Origin: Spartobacteria bacterium
Lineage (GTDB): Bacteria; Verrucomicrobiota; Verrucomicrobiia; Chthoniobacterales; UBA10450
Direction: 5' to 3'
Assembly: GCA_003169975.1 (NCBI GenBank)
Contig: PNAA01000026.1
Coordinates: forward strand, 1-60,162
Length of the DNA stretch: 60,162 bases
The translations under genes and the position numbers were made by a program. Positions 7,605 through 16,457 of the stretch are shown here, one piece after another. A model generated the notes under the pieces. The model saw only the letters and a program-made list of their open reading frames with translations, was not told the DNA's origin and searched no databases. Position 1 is the stretch's first letter, and every line of letters begins with the position of its first letter.

Positions 7605-9011
7605 TTATTCGCCCACGGTCGGCCTGTTCGGAAAGCGTAGCGTCACCGCGGTGCCGCGCCCGACCTCACTCGCCACGGAGATCGCGCCGCCATGCAGGTC
7701 GGCGATCGACTTCACTAGGGCCAGCCCTAGGCCAGTTCCCTCGGTGCTGCGCGACGCGTCGACGCGATAAAAGCGATCGAAAATTCGGGAAATGTGCGCA
7801 GTCGGGATGCCGCATCCGCTATCGCTCACCACGACCTCCGCACCTTCCGTATTCGACGCGAAAGAAATCGTGATCTGGCCGCCGTTAGGCGTGAAGCGCA
7901 CGGCGTTGTCCACCAGGTTGCTCACCGCGCGTCCGAACAAGACTGGGTCCGCGTAGACTTCGCCTTCGCCTTCACAGTTGATCACCAGGCGCCGTTCCTC
8001 CGCGATCGCTTCGTTGTAGGCGGCGATCTTTTCGATCGCGGCGCGGCCGTCGAAAGGCGAGCGCTGCGCCTGCCCCTCGGCTGCTTCCGCGCGCGCGAGA
8101 AAGAGCAGGTTGTCGATGATCGCGGAAAGCCGGGCGCACTCGGCGACGCTCGATTCGATCACCGCCCGATACTCGTTAGGCGAACGCGGCCGGGTCAAAG
8201 CCACTTCCGCCTCGCCGCGAATGTTGGCCAGCGGGGTGCGCAGTTCATGGGCGAGATCGGCCGAAAACTGCGAGAGCCGCGTAAACGAATCCTCGAGGCG
8301 GTCCAGCATATCGTCGAACGCGATCGCCACCGGCTGCAGCTCGCGCGGCCACTCCGCCGGCGGGACGCGTTCGTGCAACTGATGCGGGCCGACGCGCTGC
8401 AGCGACCCGGTCATGGCTGCCAGTGGTTGCAAGCCTCGTTTCGTCACCGTGATGGCGATGACGACGGAAGCCAAGATCCCGCAGACGAGCACGGTCGCGA
8501 CCAGGAAACCGAACTCCAGCATGAAACCTTCATCTTCCGAGCGATCCTGCGCGACCTGAATCAGGTAGCGCTGACCGCGCACCTCCTCCGCGGAGGAGAC
8601 TAACGAGAATAAACTGCCACCTGTTCGGTAATCGACCGGGCCCCATTCCGTCACACCCGCGCTCCGGCCCCGGGCGAAAAGCTCCGGCGGCAGCAAGCGC
8701 TTCATCCCGGGCGTCTCAGTCACGGTGGCTCCGGCCGAATCGATCACCCGCACCCAGTAGGACGCCCGTTCTCCGCCGCGGAGCGTTTTCAATTCGTTCT
8801 TCAGAAGGCGTGGCCCCGCGGCGGTACTCAGGTCGGCGCGAATGGCCAAAACCTTGTCCGCGAGGACGACGCGGTCCTCTTCGAAAGCGTGCCGGACGAC
8901 GATCCAATACAAGACCCCCAGCCCGCAGAAGAGGAGCAAAGCAGCAGCCGGGGTAAAGAGGAGGACCAGCTGGGAAGCAATCGACCGCGGCTCAGTCGGC
9001 TTTGAGGACAT
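7605..9011 (-). CDS. Sensor histidine kinase (CusS/QseC-like)
   Basis: 468 aa. Transmembrane helices at about 14-39 and 165-188 flank a periplasmic sensor domain of about 125 residues. A HAMP-like segment comes next, then HisKA with H255 in LAHELRTP, and a HATPase domain with N365/N369 in LVDNAVRF and the DSGCGI and GTGLGL boxes. It overlaps the response regulator gene by 20 bp, so the two are a cognate pair. The architecture matches heavy-metal/envelope-stress sensors, but the signal is unknown. Confidence 0.92.
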   Translation of the reverse strand: MSSKPTEPRSIASQLVLLFTPAAALLLFCGLGVLYWIVVRHAFEEDRVVLADKVLAIRADLSTAAGPRLLKNELKTLRGGERASYWVRVIDSAGATVTETPGMKRLLPPELFARGRSAGVTEWGPVDYRTGGSLFSLVSSAEEVRGQRYLIQVAQDRSEDEGFMLEFGFLVATVLVCGILASVVIAITVTKRGLQPLAAMTGSLQRVGPHQLHERVPPAEWPRELQPVAIAFDDMLDRLEDSFTRLSQFSADLAHELRTPLANIRGEAEVALTRPRSPNEYRAVIESSVAECARLSAIIDNLLFLARAEAAEGQAQRSPFDGRAAIEKIAAYNEAIAEERRLVINCEGEGEVYADPVLFGRAVSNLVDNAVRFTPNGGQITISFASNTEGAEVVVSDSGCGIPTAHISRIFDRFYRVDASRSTEGTGLGLALVKSIADLHGGAISVASEVGRGTAVTLRFPNRPTVGE

Positions 9012-9663
9012 AGCCGGCGCCGCGAACAGTGTGGATCAACTTTCTCGGATAAGGATCGTCCACTTTGGCGCGCAAACGTCGCACCATGACGTCGAGGACA
9101 TTGGTGCCGGTTTGAAAATCAAGCCCCCAGACGTGGCTCTCGATCTCCTTGCGCGTTACGACCTCGCCCGCCGAGCGAACCAGTTGTGCGAGGAGCAGAA
9201 ATTCCTTGGCGGTCAGATGAAGCGGATCGCCGGCCCGGACCGCGCGATTCCGGCGTGTATCCAGTTCCAGGTCCTCGATCCGCAACTGTTCACTCTGCTG
9301 CGCGGGGCTCCGGCGCAGCAGCGAACGCACGCGGGCGACCAGCTCGGAGAACGCGAACGGCTTGACCAGGTAATCATCCGCGCCAAGCTCGAGTCCCTTG
9401 ACGCGATCCGGCACGCTGTCGCGCGCGGTGAGAAATAGAATGGGCGTGTGCGCTCCGCCGCGGCGCAATTCCTCGACGACGGCCCAGCCGTCCTTCTTTG
9501 GCAGCATCACGTCGACCAGGAGAAGATCGAAACGCGTCGCGAGCGCGAGTTGGAGTCCGGTCTCTCCATCGCTCGCGGACTCGACGGCGTAGCCTTCCTC
9601 CTCGAGACCCTTGGCAATAAACGCGGCGGTCTTTTTCTCGTCCTCGATCAATAGAATGCGCAT
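8992..9663 (-). CDS. OmpR/PhoB-family response regulator
   Basis: 223 aa from ATG 9663 (MRILLIEDEK); an extension to 9699 has no homology pattern. The receiver has E7-D8, D51 and K101 (YLVKPF). The C-terminal winged helix shows LTAKEFLLLAQLVRS and RKEIESHVWG, with NVLDVMVRRLRAKVDD as the recognition region. First gene of a minus-strand operon with the kinase, overlapping it by 20 bp. Closest in style to CopR/CusR regulators, but without metal-efflux neighbours that reading is weak. Confidence 0.93.
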   Translation of the reverse strand: MRILLIEDEKKTAAFIAKGLEEEGYAVESASDGETGLQLALATRFDLLLVDVMLPKKDGWAVVEELRRGGAHTPILFLTARDSVPDRVKGLELGADDYLVKPFAFSELVARVRSLLRRSPAQQSEQLRIEDLELDTRRNRAVRAGDPLHLTAKEFLLLAQLVRSAGEVVTRKEIESHVWGLDFQTGTNVLDVMVRRLRAKVDDPYPRKLIHTVRGAGYVLKAD

Positions 9664-9744
9664 TGAAAAAGGTATAAAGGTTGCCTTCGCCGCGTTCAAG
9701 CTTGGCGGAGCGCCGCCCCTTACTGCCGGGCGGCTCTTTTCTCG

Positions 9745-10424
9745 TCACTCGAAAAACTTTTCCGCGTGCGGCCGCAAGTCGAGCTCCAGCGTCCAGGCGC
9801 TGCGGTGTTGATGGGCGAGATACCAATAGGTCTCCGCCATGCGGTCGGGATCGAGTAATGGTTCTCCTTCGCCTTCCCCGTCACCGGCCGGGCCGATGAT
9901 CCCATCCACGACGACATGCGCGACGTGCACTCCCTGCGGCCAGAGCTCGCGCGCGAGCGATTGCGCCAGGCCGCGGAGCGCGAATTTCGCGCTGCTGAAC
10001 GCGAGCCACCCGCCGCCGCGCACACTAGAGGTCGCACCCGTAAAGATCATCGCGCCGTCTCCCGCGCGCAGACGAAACCGCCTAACGTTGCGCTTGCGCC
10101 ACGAGTTCTCGAAATCTTCCGGCGTCGTTCCAAGGGACCATCACCCGACGAAGCGCTCGCGTTGTGCAGCAACACATTAATTTCTCCCAGCTCCGCGCGC
10201 ACTCGCGCGACGGCCGATTTCACTTCTTTCGGGCGGCTGACATCCGCGACCACGCCGATCGCCTTCCCGCCCGCGGCGGAAATCTTGCCCGCGAGCTGGT
10301 CGATGAAATCGGGATGCCGCGCCACCAGCCCGACGAGGAAACCTTCGCGCGCGAAGCGCCGCGCGAGCGCCGCGCCCAGGCCGGGGCCGACACCCGTGAC
10401 CAGGGCAACACGGTTTTCGCTCAA
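9745..10424 (-). pseudogene. Short-chain dehydrogenase/reductase, multiply frameshifted
   Basis: A TTG start at 10422-10424 overlaps the stop of the upstream gene (TTGA). The first part shows the NAD(P) motif TGVGPGLGAALA and VLLHNASASSG. The reading frame then changes: the expected TPEDFENSWR sequence is in the +1 frame, LGGFVCARE returns in the original frame, and the rest (AMIFTGATSSVRGG, FSSAKFALRGLAQSLARE, to 9745) is in another frame with some residues missing between. The catalytic Ser region is kept, but the Tyr-x-x-x-Lys motif reads FSSAKFA, lacking the tyrosine. At least three lesions make this a true pseudogene rather than one sequencing error. Confidence 0.85.
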
Positions 10425-10884
10425 GGTTTCCCTCCGAAGGTCACGAGATCATCGAGATCGATGAGATCCATCCACGTCTTGATGTCCTCGCGTGTCTTCG
10501 AAAACGAACCGACGCGGCGGAAGAAAAACATGAGCGTCTCGGGGTCACTATCGGGGGTGCGACGAATCATGTATTCACTCCATTGTTCGATCTCCCACGG
10601 CGTCGGCCGGTCCTGCGCGTGGGCCTTGATCCATTCGAGGATCTCGCCGTGCCTTTTCCGGCGGCGAGTTGTTCGAGCAACGTGGCCGGATCGAACCCGA
10701 GGAAGTTGATGATGTGCTGATCGAAAGGCGCGTCGTTGTTAAACTCGCCATTCCGGCCCATGATGGTGGCGCGGCCTTTGTCGAGCATCCGCGAAAGGAT
10801 GACGTAACCGCCGAGGCGGCAGCGCGGGCTGCGCGGCGGACGTTGTGTGAGATCGGGAGCGGAAATTTTTGGAGTATCGGTCAT
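10421..10884 (-). pseudogene. DUF5069-family protein with one frameshift
   Basis: From ATG 10884 (MTDTPKISAPDL) the frame runs through LGGYVILSRMLDKGRA and FGFDPATLLEQLAAGKG. Near 10647-10660 it shifts, and the family sequence continues in another frame as GEILEWIKAHAQ, PWEIEQWSEYM and TPDSDPETLMFFF to the TGA at 10421-10423. The total of 464 nt fits a single lost base. DUF5069 proteins are common in Verrucomicrobia, about 150 aa, function unknown. It may be a recent inactivation or an assembly error; the decayed SDR gene behind it favours the former. Confidence 0.8.
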
Positions 10885-10994
10885 TTTGGTTTTCGTTAGG
10901 CTATTTCGCGGGCGACGCTGGCGGCAGGATAAACCCGGCCAGGCGCCTCTCGCAAAGTGGTGGTCGAAAACTGATCTCGCAATAGCGCCGCGAG

Positions 10995-11759
10995 TTGCTA
11001 GAACCGGTGCCACCGATTTTGAAAAATTATCTCAAGCTGAATCTGAGTCTGCTTTACTGGGTCTTGGTCGCTCCCTTCCGGGGAGAGATGTTCGAGCTCG
11101 CGCCGGTCTTTCGCCAGATGGTCGCGATCGGGGTGCGCGCCGCGCCGATGGTCGCGCTCACGGCCTGCAGCGTGGGCGTGACGCTCGCGATGCAGGCCGC
11201 GCATTCTTTGCAGCAACTCGGCGCGGAAATTTACGTGCCCGACCTCGTCATGGTCACCCTGCTGCGCGAGATGGGCCCGGTCCTGATCGCCGTCATCGTG
11301 ATCGGACGCAGCGGATCGGCGGTCGCCGCGGAATTAGGCACGATGAAAGTGTCCGAGGAAATCGAAGCCCTCGAAGTGATGGCGATCAATCCGATCAGCT
11401 ATCTCATCGTGCCGCGTTTCCTGGCGATGCTCGTGATGCTGCCGGCGCTCACCATCCTGGGAGATTACATCGGCGTCTTCGGCGGATGGGTGGTCTGCCG
11501 TCTCGCGCTCGATTTCAATACCGCCGGCTACGTTTTGCGCGCGGTGCAAAGCGCCGACACCTGGGATCTTTACTCGGGCATGATCAAGAGCGTGGTCTTC
11601 GCCTGGATCATCATCACGATTGCCTGTAACGCCGGCCTGCACGTGGAGGGCGGCGCGGAAGGCGTCGGGCAAGCCACCACTTCCTCCGTCGTGCAGGCGC
11701 TCCTCGCTATGCTCGTGACGAACGCCATCCTAACCTCGATCTTTTTCTTTGGCGCATGA
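10995..11759 (+). CDS. mlaE: MlaE-family ABC transporter permease
   Basis: 254 aa, normal. A multi-helix permease with the family blocks ALTACSVGVTLAMQ, LREMGPVLIAVIVIGRSGSAVAAELGTM (the coupling helix, read in parts) and the conserved ISYLIVPRFLAM. It is the inner-membrane core of the Mla system, which moves phospholipids between inner and outer membrane. The start is a TTG at 10995; GTG at 11007 is an alternative. The stop overlaps the ATPase gene (ATGA, 11756-11759). Confidence 0.93.
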   Translation: MLEPVPPILKNYLKLNLSLLYWVLVAPFRGEMFELAPVFRQMVAIGVRAAPMVALTACSVGVTLAMQAAHSLQQLGAEIYVPDLVMVTLLREMGPVLIAVIVIGRSGSAVAAELGTMKVSEEIEALEVMAINPISYLIVPRFLAMLVMLPALTILGDYIGVFGGWVVCRLALDFNTAGYVLRAVQSADTWDLYSGMIKSVVFAWIIITIACNAGLHVEGGAEGVGQATTSSVVQALLAMLVTNAILTSIFFFGA

Positions 11760-12610
11760 CCCCGGAAAACCAGCCAGTCGTCGAAGTAAAGGATCTCATC
11801 CGAAAATTCGGCGAGCGCCGCGTGATCGACGATCTCACTTTCCAGATCCACCGGGGCGAAACGCTCGTCATCATGGGCGGGAGCGGTTGCGGCAAGAGCA
11901 CGCTGCTCCGGCACATCGTGGGCGTGATGAAGCCGAACTCCGGCTCGGTCCAGATTTTCGGCGAAGAGATCACCGTGATGAACGACCGCGAGATCGCCCA
12001 GGTGCGGCGGCGCTTCGGGATGCTCTTCCAATCCGGCGCGCTCCTCGCTTCGCTCACCGTCGGGGAAAATGTCGCGCTGCCGCTGCTGCAGCACACCGAC
12101 CTCACACCCGCCGAGATCGAGGAAGTCGTGACCCGAAAACTGCAAATGGTCGGCCTGACGGGTTTCGAAAATCTCAAGCCGGCCGAGATCAGCGGCGGAA
12201 TGAAAAAACGCGTCGGGCTGGCCCGCGCCCTCGCGCTCGATCCGGAGTTGCTCTTCAGCGATGAACCCACTTCCGGGCTCGACCCGATCATGACCGCGGT
12301 GGTGGACCGGCTCACCCTAGAGTTGACCCGCGGCAGCGGCATGACCGCGGTGGTCGTGACCCATGACATGACGAGCGCCTTTCGCATCGCGACCCGGATG
12401 ATCATGCTCAACCACGGCAAGATCATCGCGCAAGGCACGCCTAACGAGATCCGGGCCAATCCGAATCCCGACGTGCAGCAATTCATCAACGGCGAACCTG
12501 ATGGCCCCGTGCCGTTGAGTCTCTCCCAGAGCGAGCATCAGCATTCTGCTCAAGTGCAGCCGCGTCCGCTCGTCGGAGCGCGCGGCCGCTTCCACCGTAA
12601 AACACCATGA
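11756..12610 (+). CDS. mlaF: MlaF-family ABC transporter ATP-binding protein
   Basis: 284 aa. Walker A GGSGCGKSTL (41-50), Q-loop FGMLFQSGAL, signature ISGGMKKRVGLARAL, Walker B LLFSDEPTSGLDP, and an H-loop in VVVTHDM. It energises lipid transport through MlaE. The C-terminal approximately 25 residues after the core are basic (RPLVGARGRFHRK). It overlaps both mlaE and mlaD by 4 bp, a tightly coupled operon. Confidence 0.95.
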   Translation: MTPENQPVVEVKDLIRKFGERRVIDDLTFQIHRGETLVIMGGSGCGKSTLLRHIVGVMKPNSGSVQIFGEEITVMNDREIAQVRRRFGMLFQSGALLASLTVGENVALPLLQHTDLTPAEIEEVVTRKLQMVGLTGFENLKPAEISGGMKKRVGLARALALDPELLFSDEPTSGLDPIMTAVVDRLTLELTRGSGMTAVVVTHDMTSAFRIATRMIMLNHGKIIAQGTPNEIRANPNPDVQQFINGEPDGPVPLSLSQSEHQHSAQVQPRPLVGARGRFHRKTP

Positions 12611-13509
12611 AACGAAATTTTTCAGATTATCTTGTCGCCCTCGCGGTCGTCGCTTGCAGCGTGGTCCTGCTCGGGGCGCTGACCGTCGCCCTCTCCGGCT
12701 ATCGATTAAAAAAGCCGTCCCGCGTCCTGCAGATCGATTACGAAGACGTCACCGGCATCAAGGTCCATTCGGAGGTTCGTTACGCCGGAGCGCCCGCCGG
12801 GCGGGTGATTGAGATGCGTCATCTGAGCGCCGCGCAGCGCGTGGCGGAACCCAACAAAAAGGACGCGGTTCGGGTGAGCATCGAACTTCTCGACAGCGTT
12901 CCGCCTCTGCCGTCCGACATCGCGGCCACTCTCAGCTCCGATACGATGCTTTCGCCGAAGTTCGTCGCGCTCTCCGCCGGAACGCCGGGGAAAGCGCTTC
13001 TGCCTAACAACGCCGTGATCGAAGGCGCGCCCTCTTACGGGATCGAGCAAATCACCGGGGCGATCGGTCCGGTGCTGGCGAACGCGAACAAGTTGATCGA
13101 CAACCTGAGTGGCACGGTGACCAATTTAAACGGCACCGTGACAAGCGTGAAAACCAATCTCGGAGTGTTTCTCCCCAAGCTTTCACCGGTCGCAGACACG
13201 GCGAAAGTTGACCTCGAAGAACTGCAAAAGACGATTCAGGGCTTGAACGGCGTGGAAGTCAAAGCGAGCAATGTTTTTGCAACCGCCGATACGTTCGTCG
13301 GCTCGACCGATCAACAACTGCGCGAGCAGATGCGCGAGCTGCACGTGATTCTCTTGAACCTCAAGGTCATCACCACGCACGCCAAGGCGCTGGTCGATAC
13401 CCTGGCGGAGAAACCGAACCGGATCATTTTCAGCGGCAAAGCCAACAAGCTCACGCCCGAAGACCAGATCATCAAAAGCCACCAGGCGTTGCCGGCCCGG
13501 CAACCGTAA
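12607..13509 (+). CDS. mlaD: MlaD-family (MCE domain) lipid-binding protein
   Basis: 300 aa. One N-terminal transmembrane anchor (about 11-30) is followed by an MCE domain beginning ITGIKVHSEVRYAGAPAGRV, and then a long helical C-terminal part with TVTNLNGTVTSVKTNLG repeats. It would hold a hexameric periplasmic ring above MlaE. No mlaC or mlaB follows, which is usual outside Proteobacteria. Overlaps mlaF by 4 bp. A GCCTAACGA motif lies 4 bp after the stop. Confidence 0.93.
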   Translation: MKRNFSDYLVALAVVACSVVLLGALTVALSGYRLKKPSRVLQIDYEDVTGIKVHSEVRYAGAPAGRVIEMRHLSAAQRVAEPNKKDAVRVSIELLDSVPPLPSDIAATLSSDTMLSPKFVALSAGTPGKALLPNNAVIEGAPSYGIEQITGAIGPVLANANKLIDNLSGTVTNLNGTVTSVKTNLGVFLPKLSPVADTAKVDLEELQKTIQGLNGVEVKASNVFATADTFVGSTDQQLREQMRELHVILLNLKVITTHAKALVDTLAEKPNRIIFSGKANKLTPEDQIIKSHQALPARQP

Positions 13510-13575
13510 TCGGCCTAACGATTCCCGCCTCAAAGCCGCGCTCGCGCCGCGGGCAAAATCGCGCTAGGGAGTTGA

Positions 13576-16395
13576 ATGGCAATTTTCCTGCGATCGGCTG
13601 TCGGGTTTGCTTTGTTTGGTTGGTTCGTGCTGCTCGCGCCACCGGCGCGCGCCCAGGAATCGGAACTGGCGCCGATCGTTTCCCCCCCGCCGGCCGTCGC
13701 CGCGCCGGCCTCCTCCCCCATTCCTTCCGCAACCGCCGCGCCGTCGGCGACGCCGGTGCAGTTGACCGATGTTCTTTTCAAAGGCGTCAAGGCGCGCGCG
13801 ATCGGGCCGGCGGTGATGGGCGGCCGTGTCTCGGATATCGCGATCGATTCGCGTAATCCCGCGGTTTTCTATGTCGGGCTCGGAACGGGAGGGGTCTTCA
13901 AAACGGGCAACAACGGCGTCACCTTCGATCCAATTTTCGACAAGCAACCGGTGCTGTCGATCAGCGCGGTGGCGATCGCCCCCTCGGATTCGGATGTAGT
14001 CTGGGTCGGGACCGGCGAAGCGAACGACCGCAATTCCTCCGAATGGGGCGACGGCGTTTATCGCTCGACCGATGGCGGCGGGACATGGACGAACGTGGGC
14101 TTGAAAGAAAGCCGCGCCATCGCGCGCATCGTGGTTCATCCGACGAAACCGGAGGTGGCCTATGTCGCGGCGATGGGAAATCTCTGGAAGGACGGCGGCG
14201 AGCGTGGTCTCTACAAAACGACCGACGGGGGCAAGACCTGGAAGCTCGTCCTGCAGGCACCCGCGCCTAACGATGTCCGGACTGGCTGTGGCGATGTCGC
14301 GCTCGACCCGTCGAATCCCGAGATCGTTTACGCGGCGCTCTACGCGCGGCAGCGCACTCCGTGGTCATTTGCCTACGGGGTGACGGCAACGAACGGCGCC
14401 GATGTGGGCGGAATTTTCAAGAGTAGCGACGGTGGCGTGACCTGGAAAAAATGCGCGGGCGGTCTGCCTGGCCTGACCGGTCGCATCGGGCTCGCGGTGT
14501 CGGCGAGCAAGCCGAAGCTGGTGCTGGCGATCGTGCAGAGCGACGAGGGCGGCGCGAGCGATATCCGCGATCTTCACAGCCGGCGCGGCGGCGTTTTTCG
14601 CTCCGAAGATGGCGGCGAGAAATGGACGCGGATGAGCGACATTAATCCACGGTCCTTTTATTTCAGCCAGATCCGGGTCGATCCGGCTAACGATCAGCGG
14701 GTTTACGTGCTCGGCATGGCGTTGCTCGTGTCTGATGACGGTGGGAAGAATTTCCGGGAAGATCTTTCGGAGAAAGTGCACCCCGATTGTCATGCGCTCG
14801 CCATTCAGCCGGGGACGGCTCCGGCGCCGAAGCCGGCGAAACCCGAGGACAAGAACAAGCCGTCGAAGCCACCGGTCTGCCAGCGTCTCCTCCTCGGGAC
14901 CGACGGCGGTCTTTATCAAAGTTACGCGGCGGGGAAAGCCTGGGATCACCTCGCATGCATGCCGGCGGGCGAATTTTACCGTATCTCGCTCGATGACACG
15001 CAGCCGTTTTACCGGATCGCGGGCGGCTTGCAGGACAACGAGAGTTTTGTCGGCCCGAGCCAGGTGCCGAGCAAGGAAGGCATCCGGAATTCCGATTGGA
15101 CCGCCCTCGAGGGCGGCGACGGATTTTACGTCGTTTTCGATCCGTCGGATCGCGACATCTTCTACGCCGAGAGCCAGGAGGGTTACATTCACCGCATTAA
15201 TCTGCGCACCGGCGAGAAGCGCGACCTGCGCCCGGAGGCGGCGGAAGGCCAGGAGCGTTATCGTTTTCACTGGAACGCGCCGCTCATCGGCAGCCGGCAC
15301 CAGCCGGGTGTGCTTTACCTCGCCGGCAACCGCGTTTTTCGCCTAACGGATCGGGCGGAGCATTTCCAGGTGATCAGTCCCGACCTCACGCACAACGATC
15401 CGGCGCGGGTCAATACCAGCGGGAGTGGTGCGGAGAATTTCGGGGTCGTCTATTCCTTGGCCGAATCACCGGTGAAGGCCGGGTTGCTTTGGGCCGGGAC
15501 GGATGACGGGCGGCTTTGGCTAACCCAAAACGACGGCGCGAATTGGACGGAGCTGACGGCGAAGCTGCCGCAACCGGCGCGCGGCCAATGGATCGTGCGC
15601 ATCGAACCGGGCGCGAAGGATGCCAAGGTGGCCTACGTGGTGACGAACGCCTACCGGAGTGGCGACGATCGGCCGTTTATTTTGCGGACCGCGGATCTGG
15701 GCCAAACCTGGCAGAGCGTGGTCGGCCAGGGACTTCCGCCTAACGATCCGGTGGAGGTGGTGCGCGAAGATCCCGTTAACTCCAATTTGCTCTACGCCGG
15801 GACGCACTTTGGCTTGTTCGCCTCCTTCGACGCCGGCGGACACTGGCTGCGGGTGGGTGATCTGCCTAACGTGCGGGTGGACGATCTTCAGATTCATCCG
15901 CGCAGCGCCGATCTCGTCATCGCGACGCATGGCCGGAGCCTCGAGATTCTGGACGACACGCGCCCCTTCCGTGAGCTGACGCCGGAAGTGATGGCGCAAC
16001 CGGCGCATCTTTTCACGATCGCGCCCGCCCGGGGATTTTATCTGCTCGCGGGTTCTGCGGATTGGAACGGGAAAGGCATTTATCGCGGAGAAAATCCGCC
16101 GGAGGGCGCCTTGTTAACCTTTTGGGTGAAAGAGTTCGCCGGCGATGAAGTAAAAATCGCGATCACCAATTCCGCGGGGCAGCCGGTGGCGAATCTGAAG
16201 GCGGGCGGCGCGCCGGGATTAAGCCGCGTGAATTGGGATCTGCGGCCGACCGAGGATGTCCGGATTAAATACGGTGGCGACGACCCGAAGAAATTTGTGC
16301 CGAGCGGCGATTACACTGCGGAGCTGAGCTGCGGCAAAGAAAAGATGAAACAGACCTTCCACGTCGAGATCGCCGAAGGCATCGTCACTCGGTAG
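13576..16395 (+). CDS. Secreted BNR/Asp-box beta-propeller protein (VPS10/sortilin-like)
   Basis: 939 aa. A signal peptide (residues 1-26, cleavage near ARAQ-ES) and a Pro/Ala linker are followed by many Asp-box repeats such as STDGGGTWTNVG, TTDGGKTWKLV, SSDGGVTWKKC and SEDGGEKWTR, predicting two seven- or ten-bladed propellers as in sortilin/VPS10 or exo-xyloglucanase relatives. Residues about 845-935 look like a FlgD-type Ig domain (GLSRVNWDLRPT, VPSGDYTAELSC). No catalytic residues of sialidases can be assigned. Likely periplasmic or surface glycan/protein binder. The gene contains five CCTAACG copies, all in gene-sense orientation. Confidence 0.8.
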   Translation: MAIFLRSAVGFALFGWFVLLAPPARAQESELAPIVSPPPAVAAPASSPIPSATAAPSATPVQLTDVLFKGVKARAIGPAVMGGRVSDIAIDSRNPAVFYVGLGTGGVFKTGNNGVTFDPIFDKQPVLSISAVAIAPSDSDVVWVGTGEANDRNSSEWGDGVYRSTDGGGTWTNVGLKESRAIARIVVHPTKPEVAYVAAMGNLWKDGGERGLYKTTDGGKTWKLVLQAPAPNDVRTGCGDVALDPSNPEIVYAALYARQRTPWSFAYGVTATNGADVGGIFKSSDGGVTWKKCAGGLPGLTGRIGLAVSASKPKLVLAIVQSDEGGASDIRDLHSRRGGVFRSEDGGEKWTRMSDINPRSFYFSQIRVDPANDQRVYVLGMALLVSDDGGKNFREDLSEKVHPDCHALAIQPGTAPAPKPAKPEDKNKPSKPPVCQRLLLGTDGGLYQSYAAGKAWDHLACMPAGEFYRISLDDTQPFYRIAGGLQDNESFVGPSQVPSKEGIRNSDWTALEGGDGFYVVFDPSDRDIFYAESQEGYIHRINLRTGEKRDLRPEAAEGQERYRFHWNAPLIGSRHQPGVLYLAGNRVFRLTDRAEHFQVISPDLTHNDPARVNTSGSGAENFGVVYSLAESPVKAGLLWAGTDDGRLWLTQNDGANWTELTAKLPQPARGQWIVRIEPGAKDAKVAYVVTNAYRSGDDRPFILRTADLGQTWQSVVGQGLPPNDPVEVVREDPVNSNLLYAGTHFGLFASFDAGGHWLRVGDLPNVRVDDLQIHPRSADLVIATHGRSLEILDDTRPFRELTPEVMAQPAHLFTIAPARGFYLLAGSADWNGKGIYRGENPPEGALLTFWVKEFAGDEVKIAITNSAGQPVANLKAGGAPGLSRVNWDLRPTEDVRIKYGGDDPKKFVPSGDYTAELSCGKEKMKQTFHVEIAEGIVTR

Positions 16396-16457
16396 GCCGC
16401 TGCGTTTTTTCCGTCAGCCGCCAGTGTCCGTTGTATGCCGGAGGCCAGGCGAACGTA

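Noticed and set aside
9720-10037. Separate small gene next to the SDR
   Set aside because: It is an out-of-frame reading of the SDR pseudogene.
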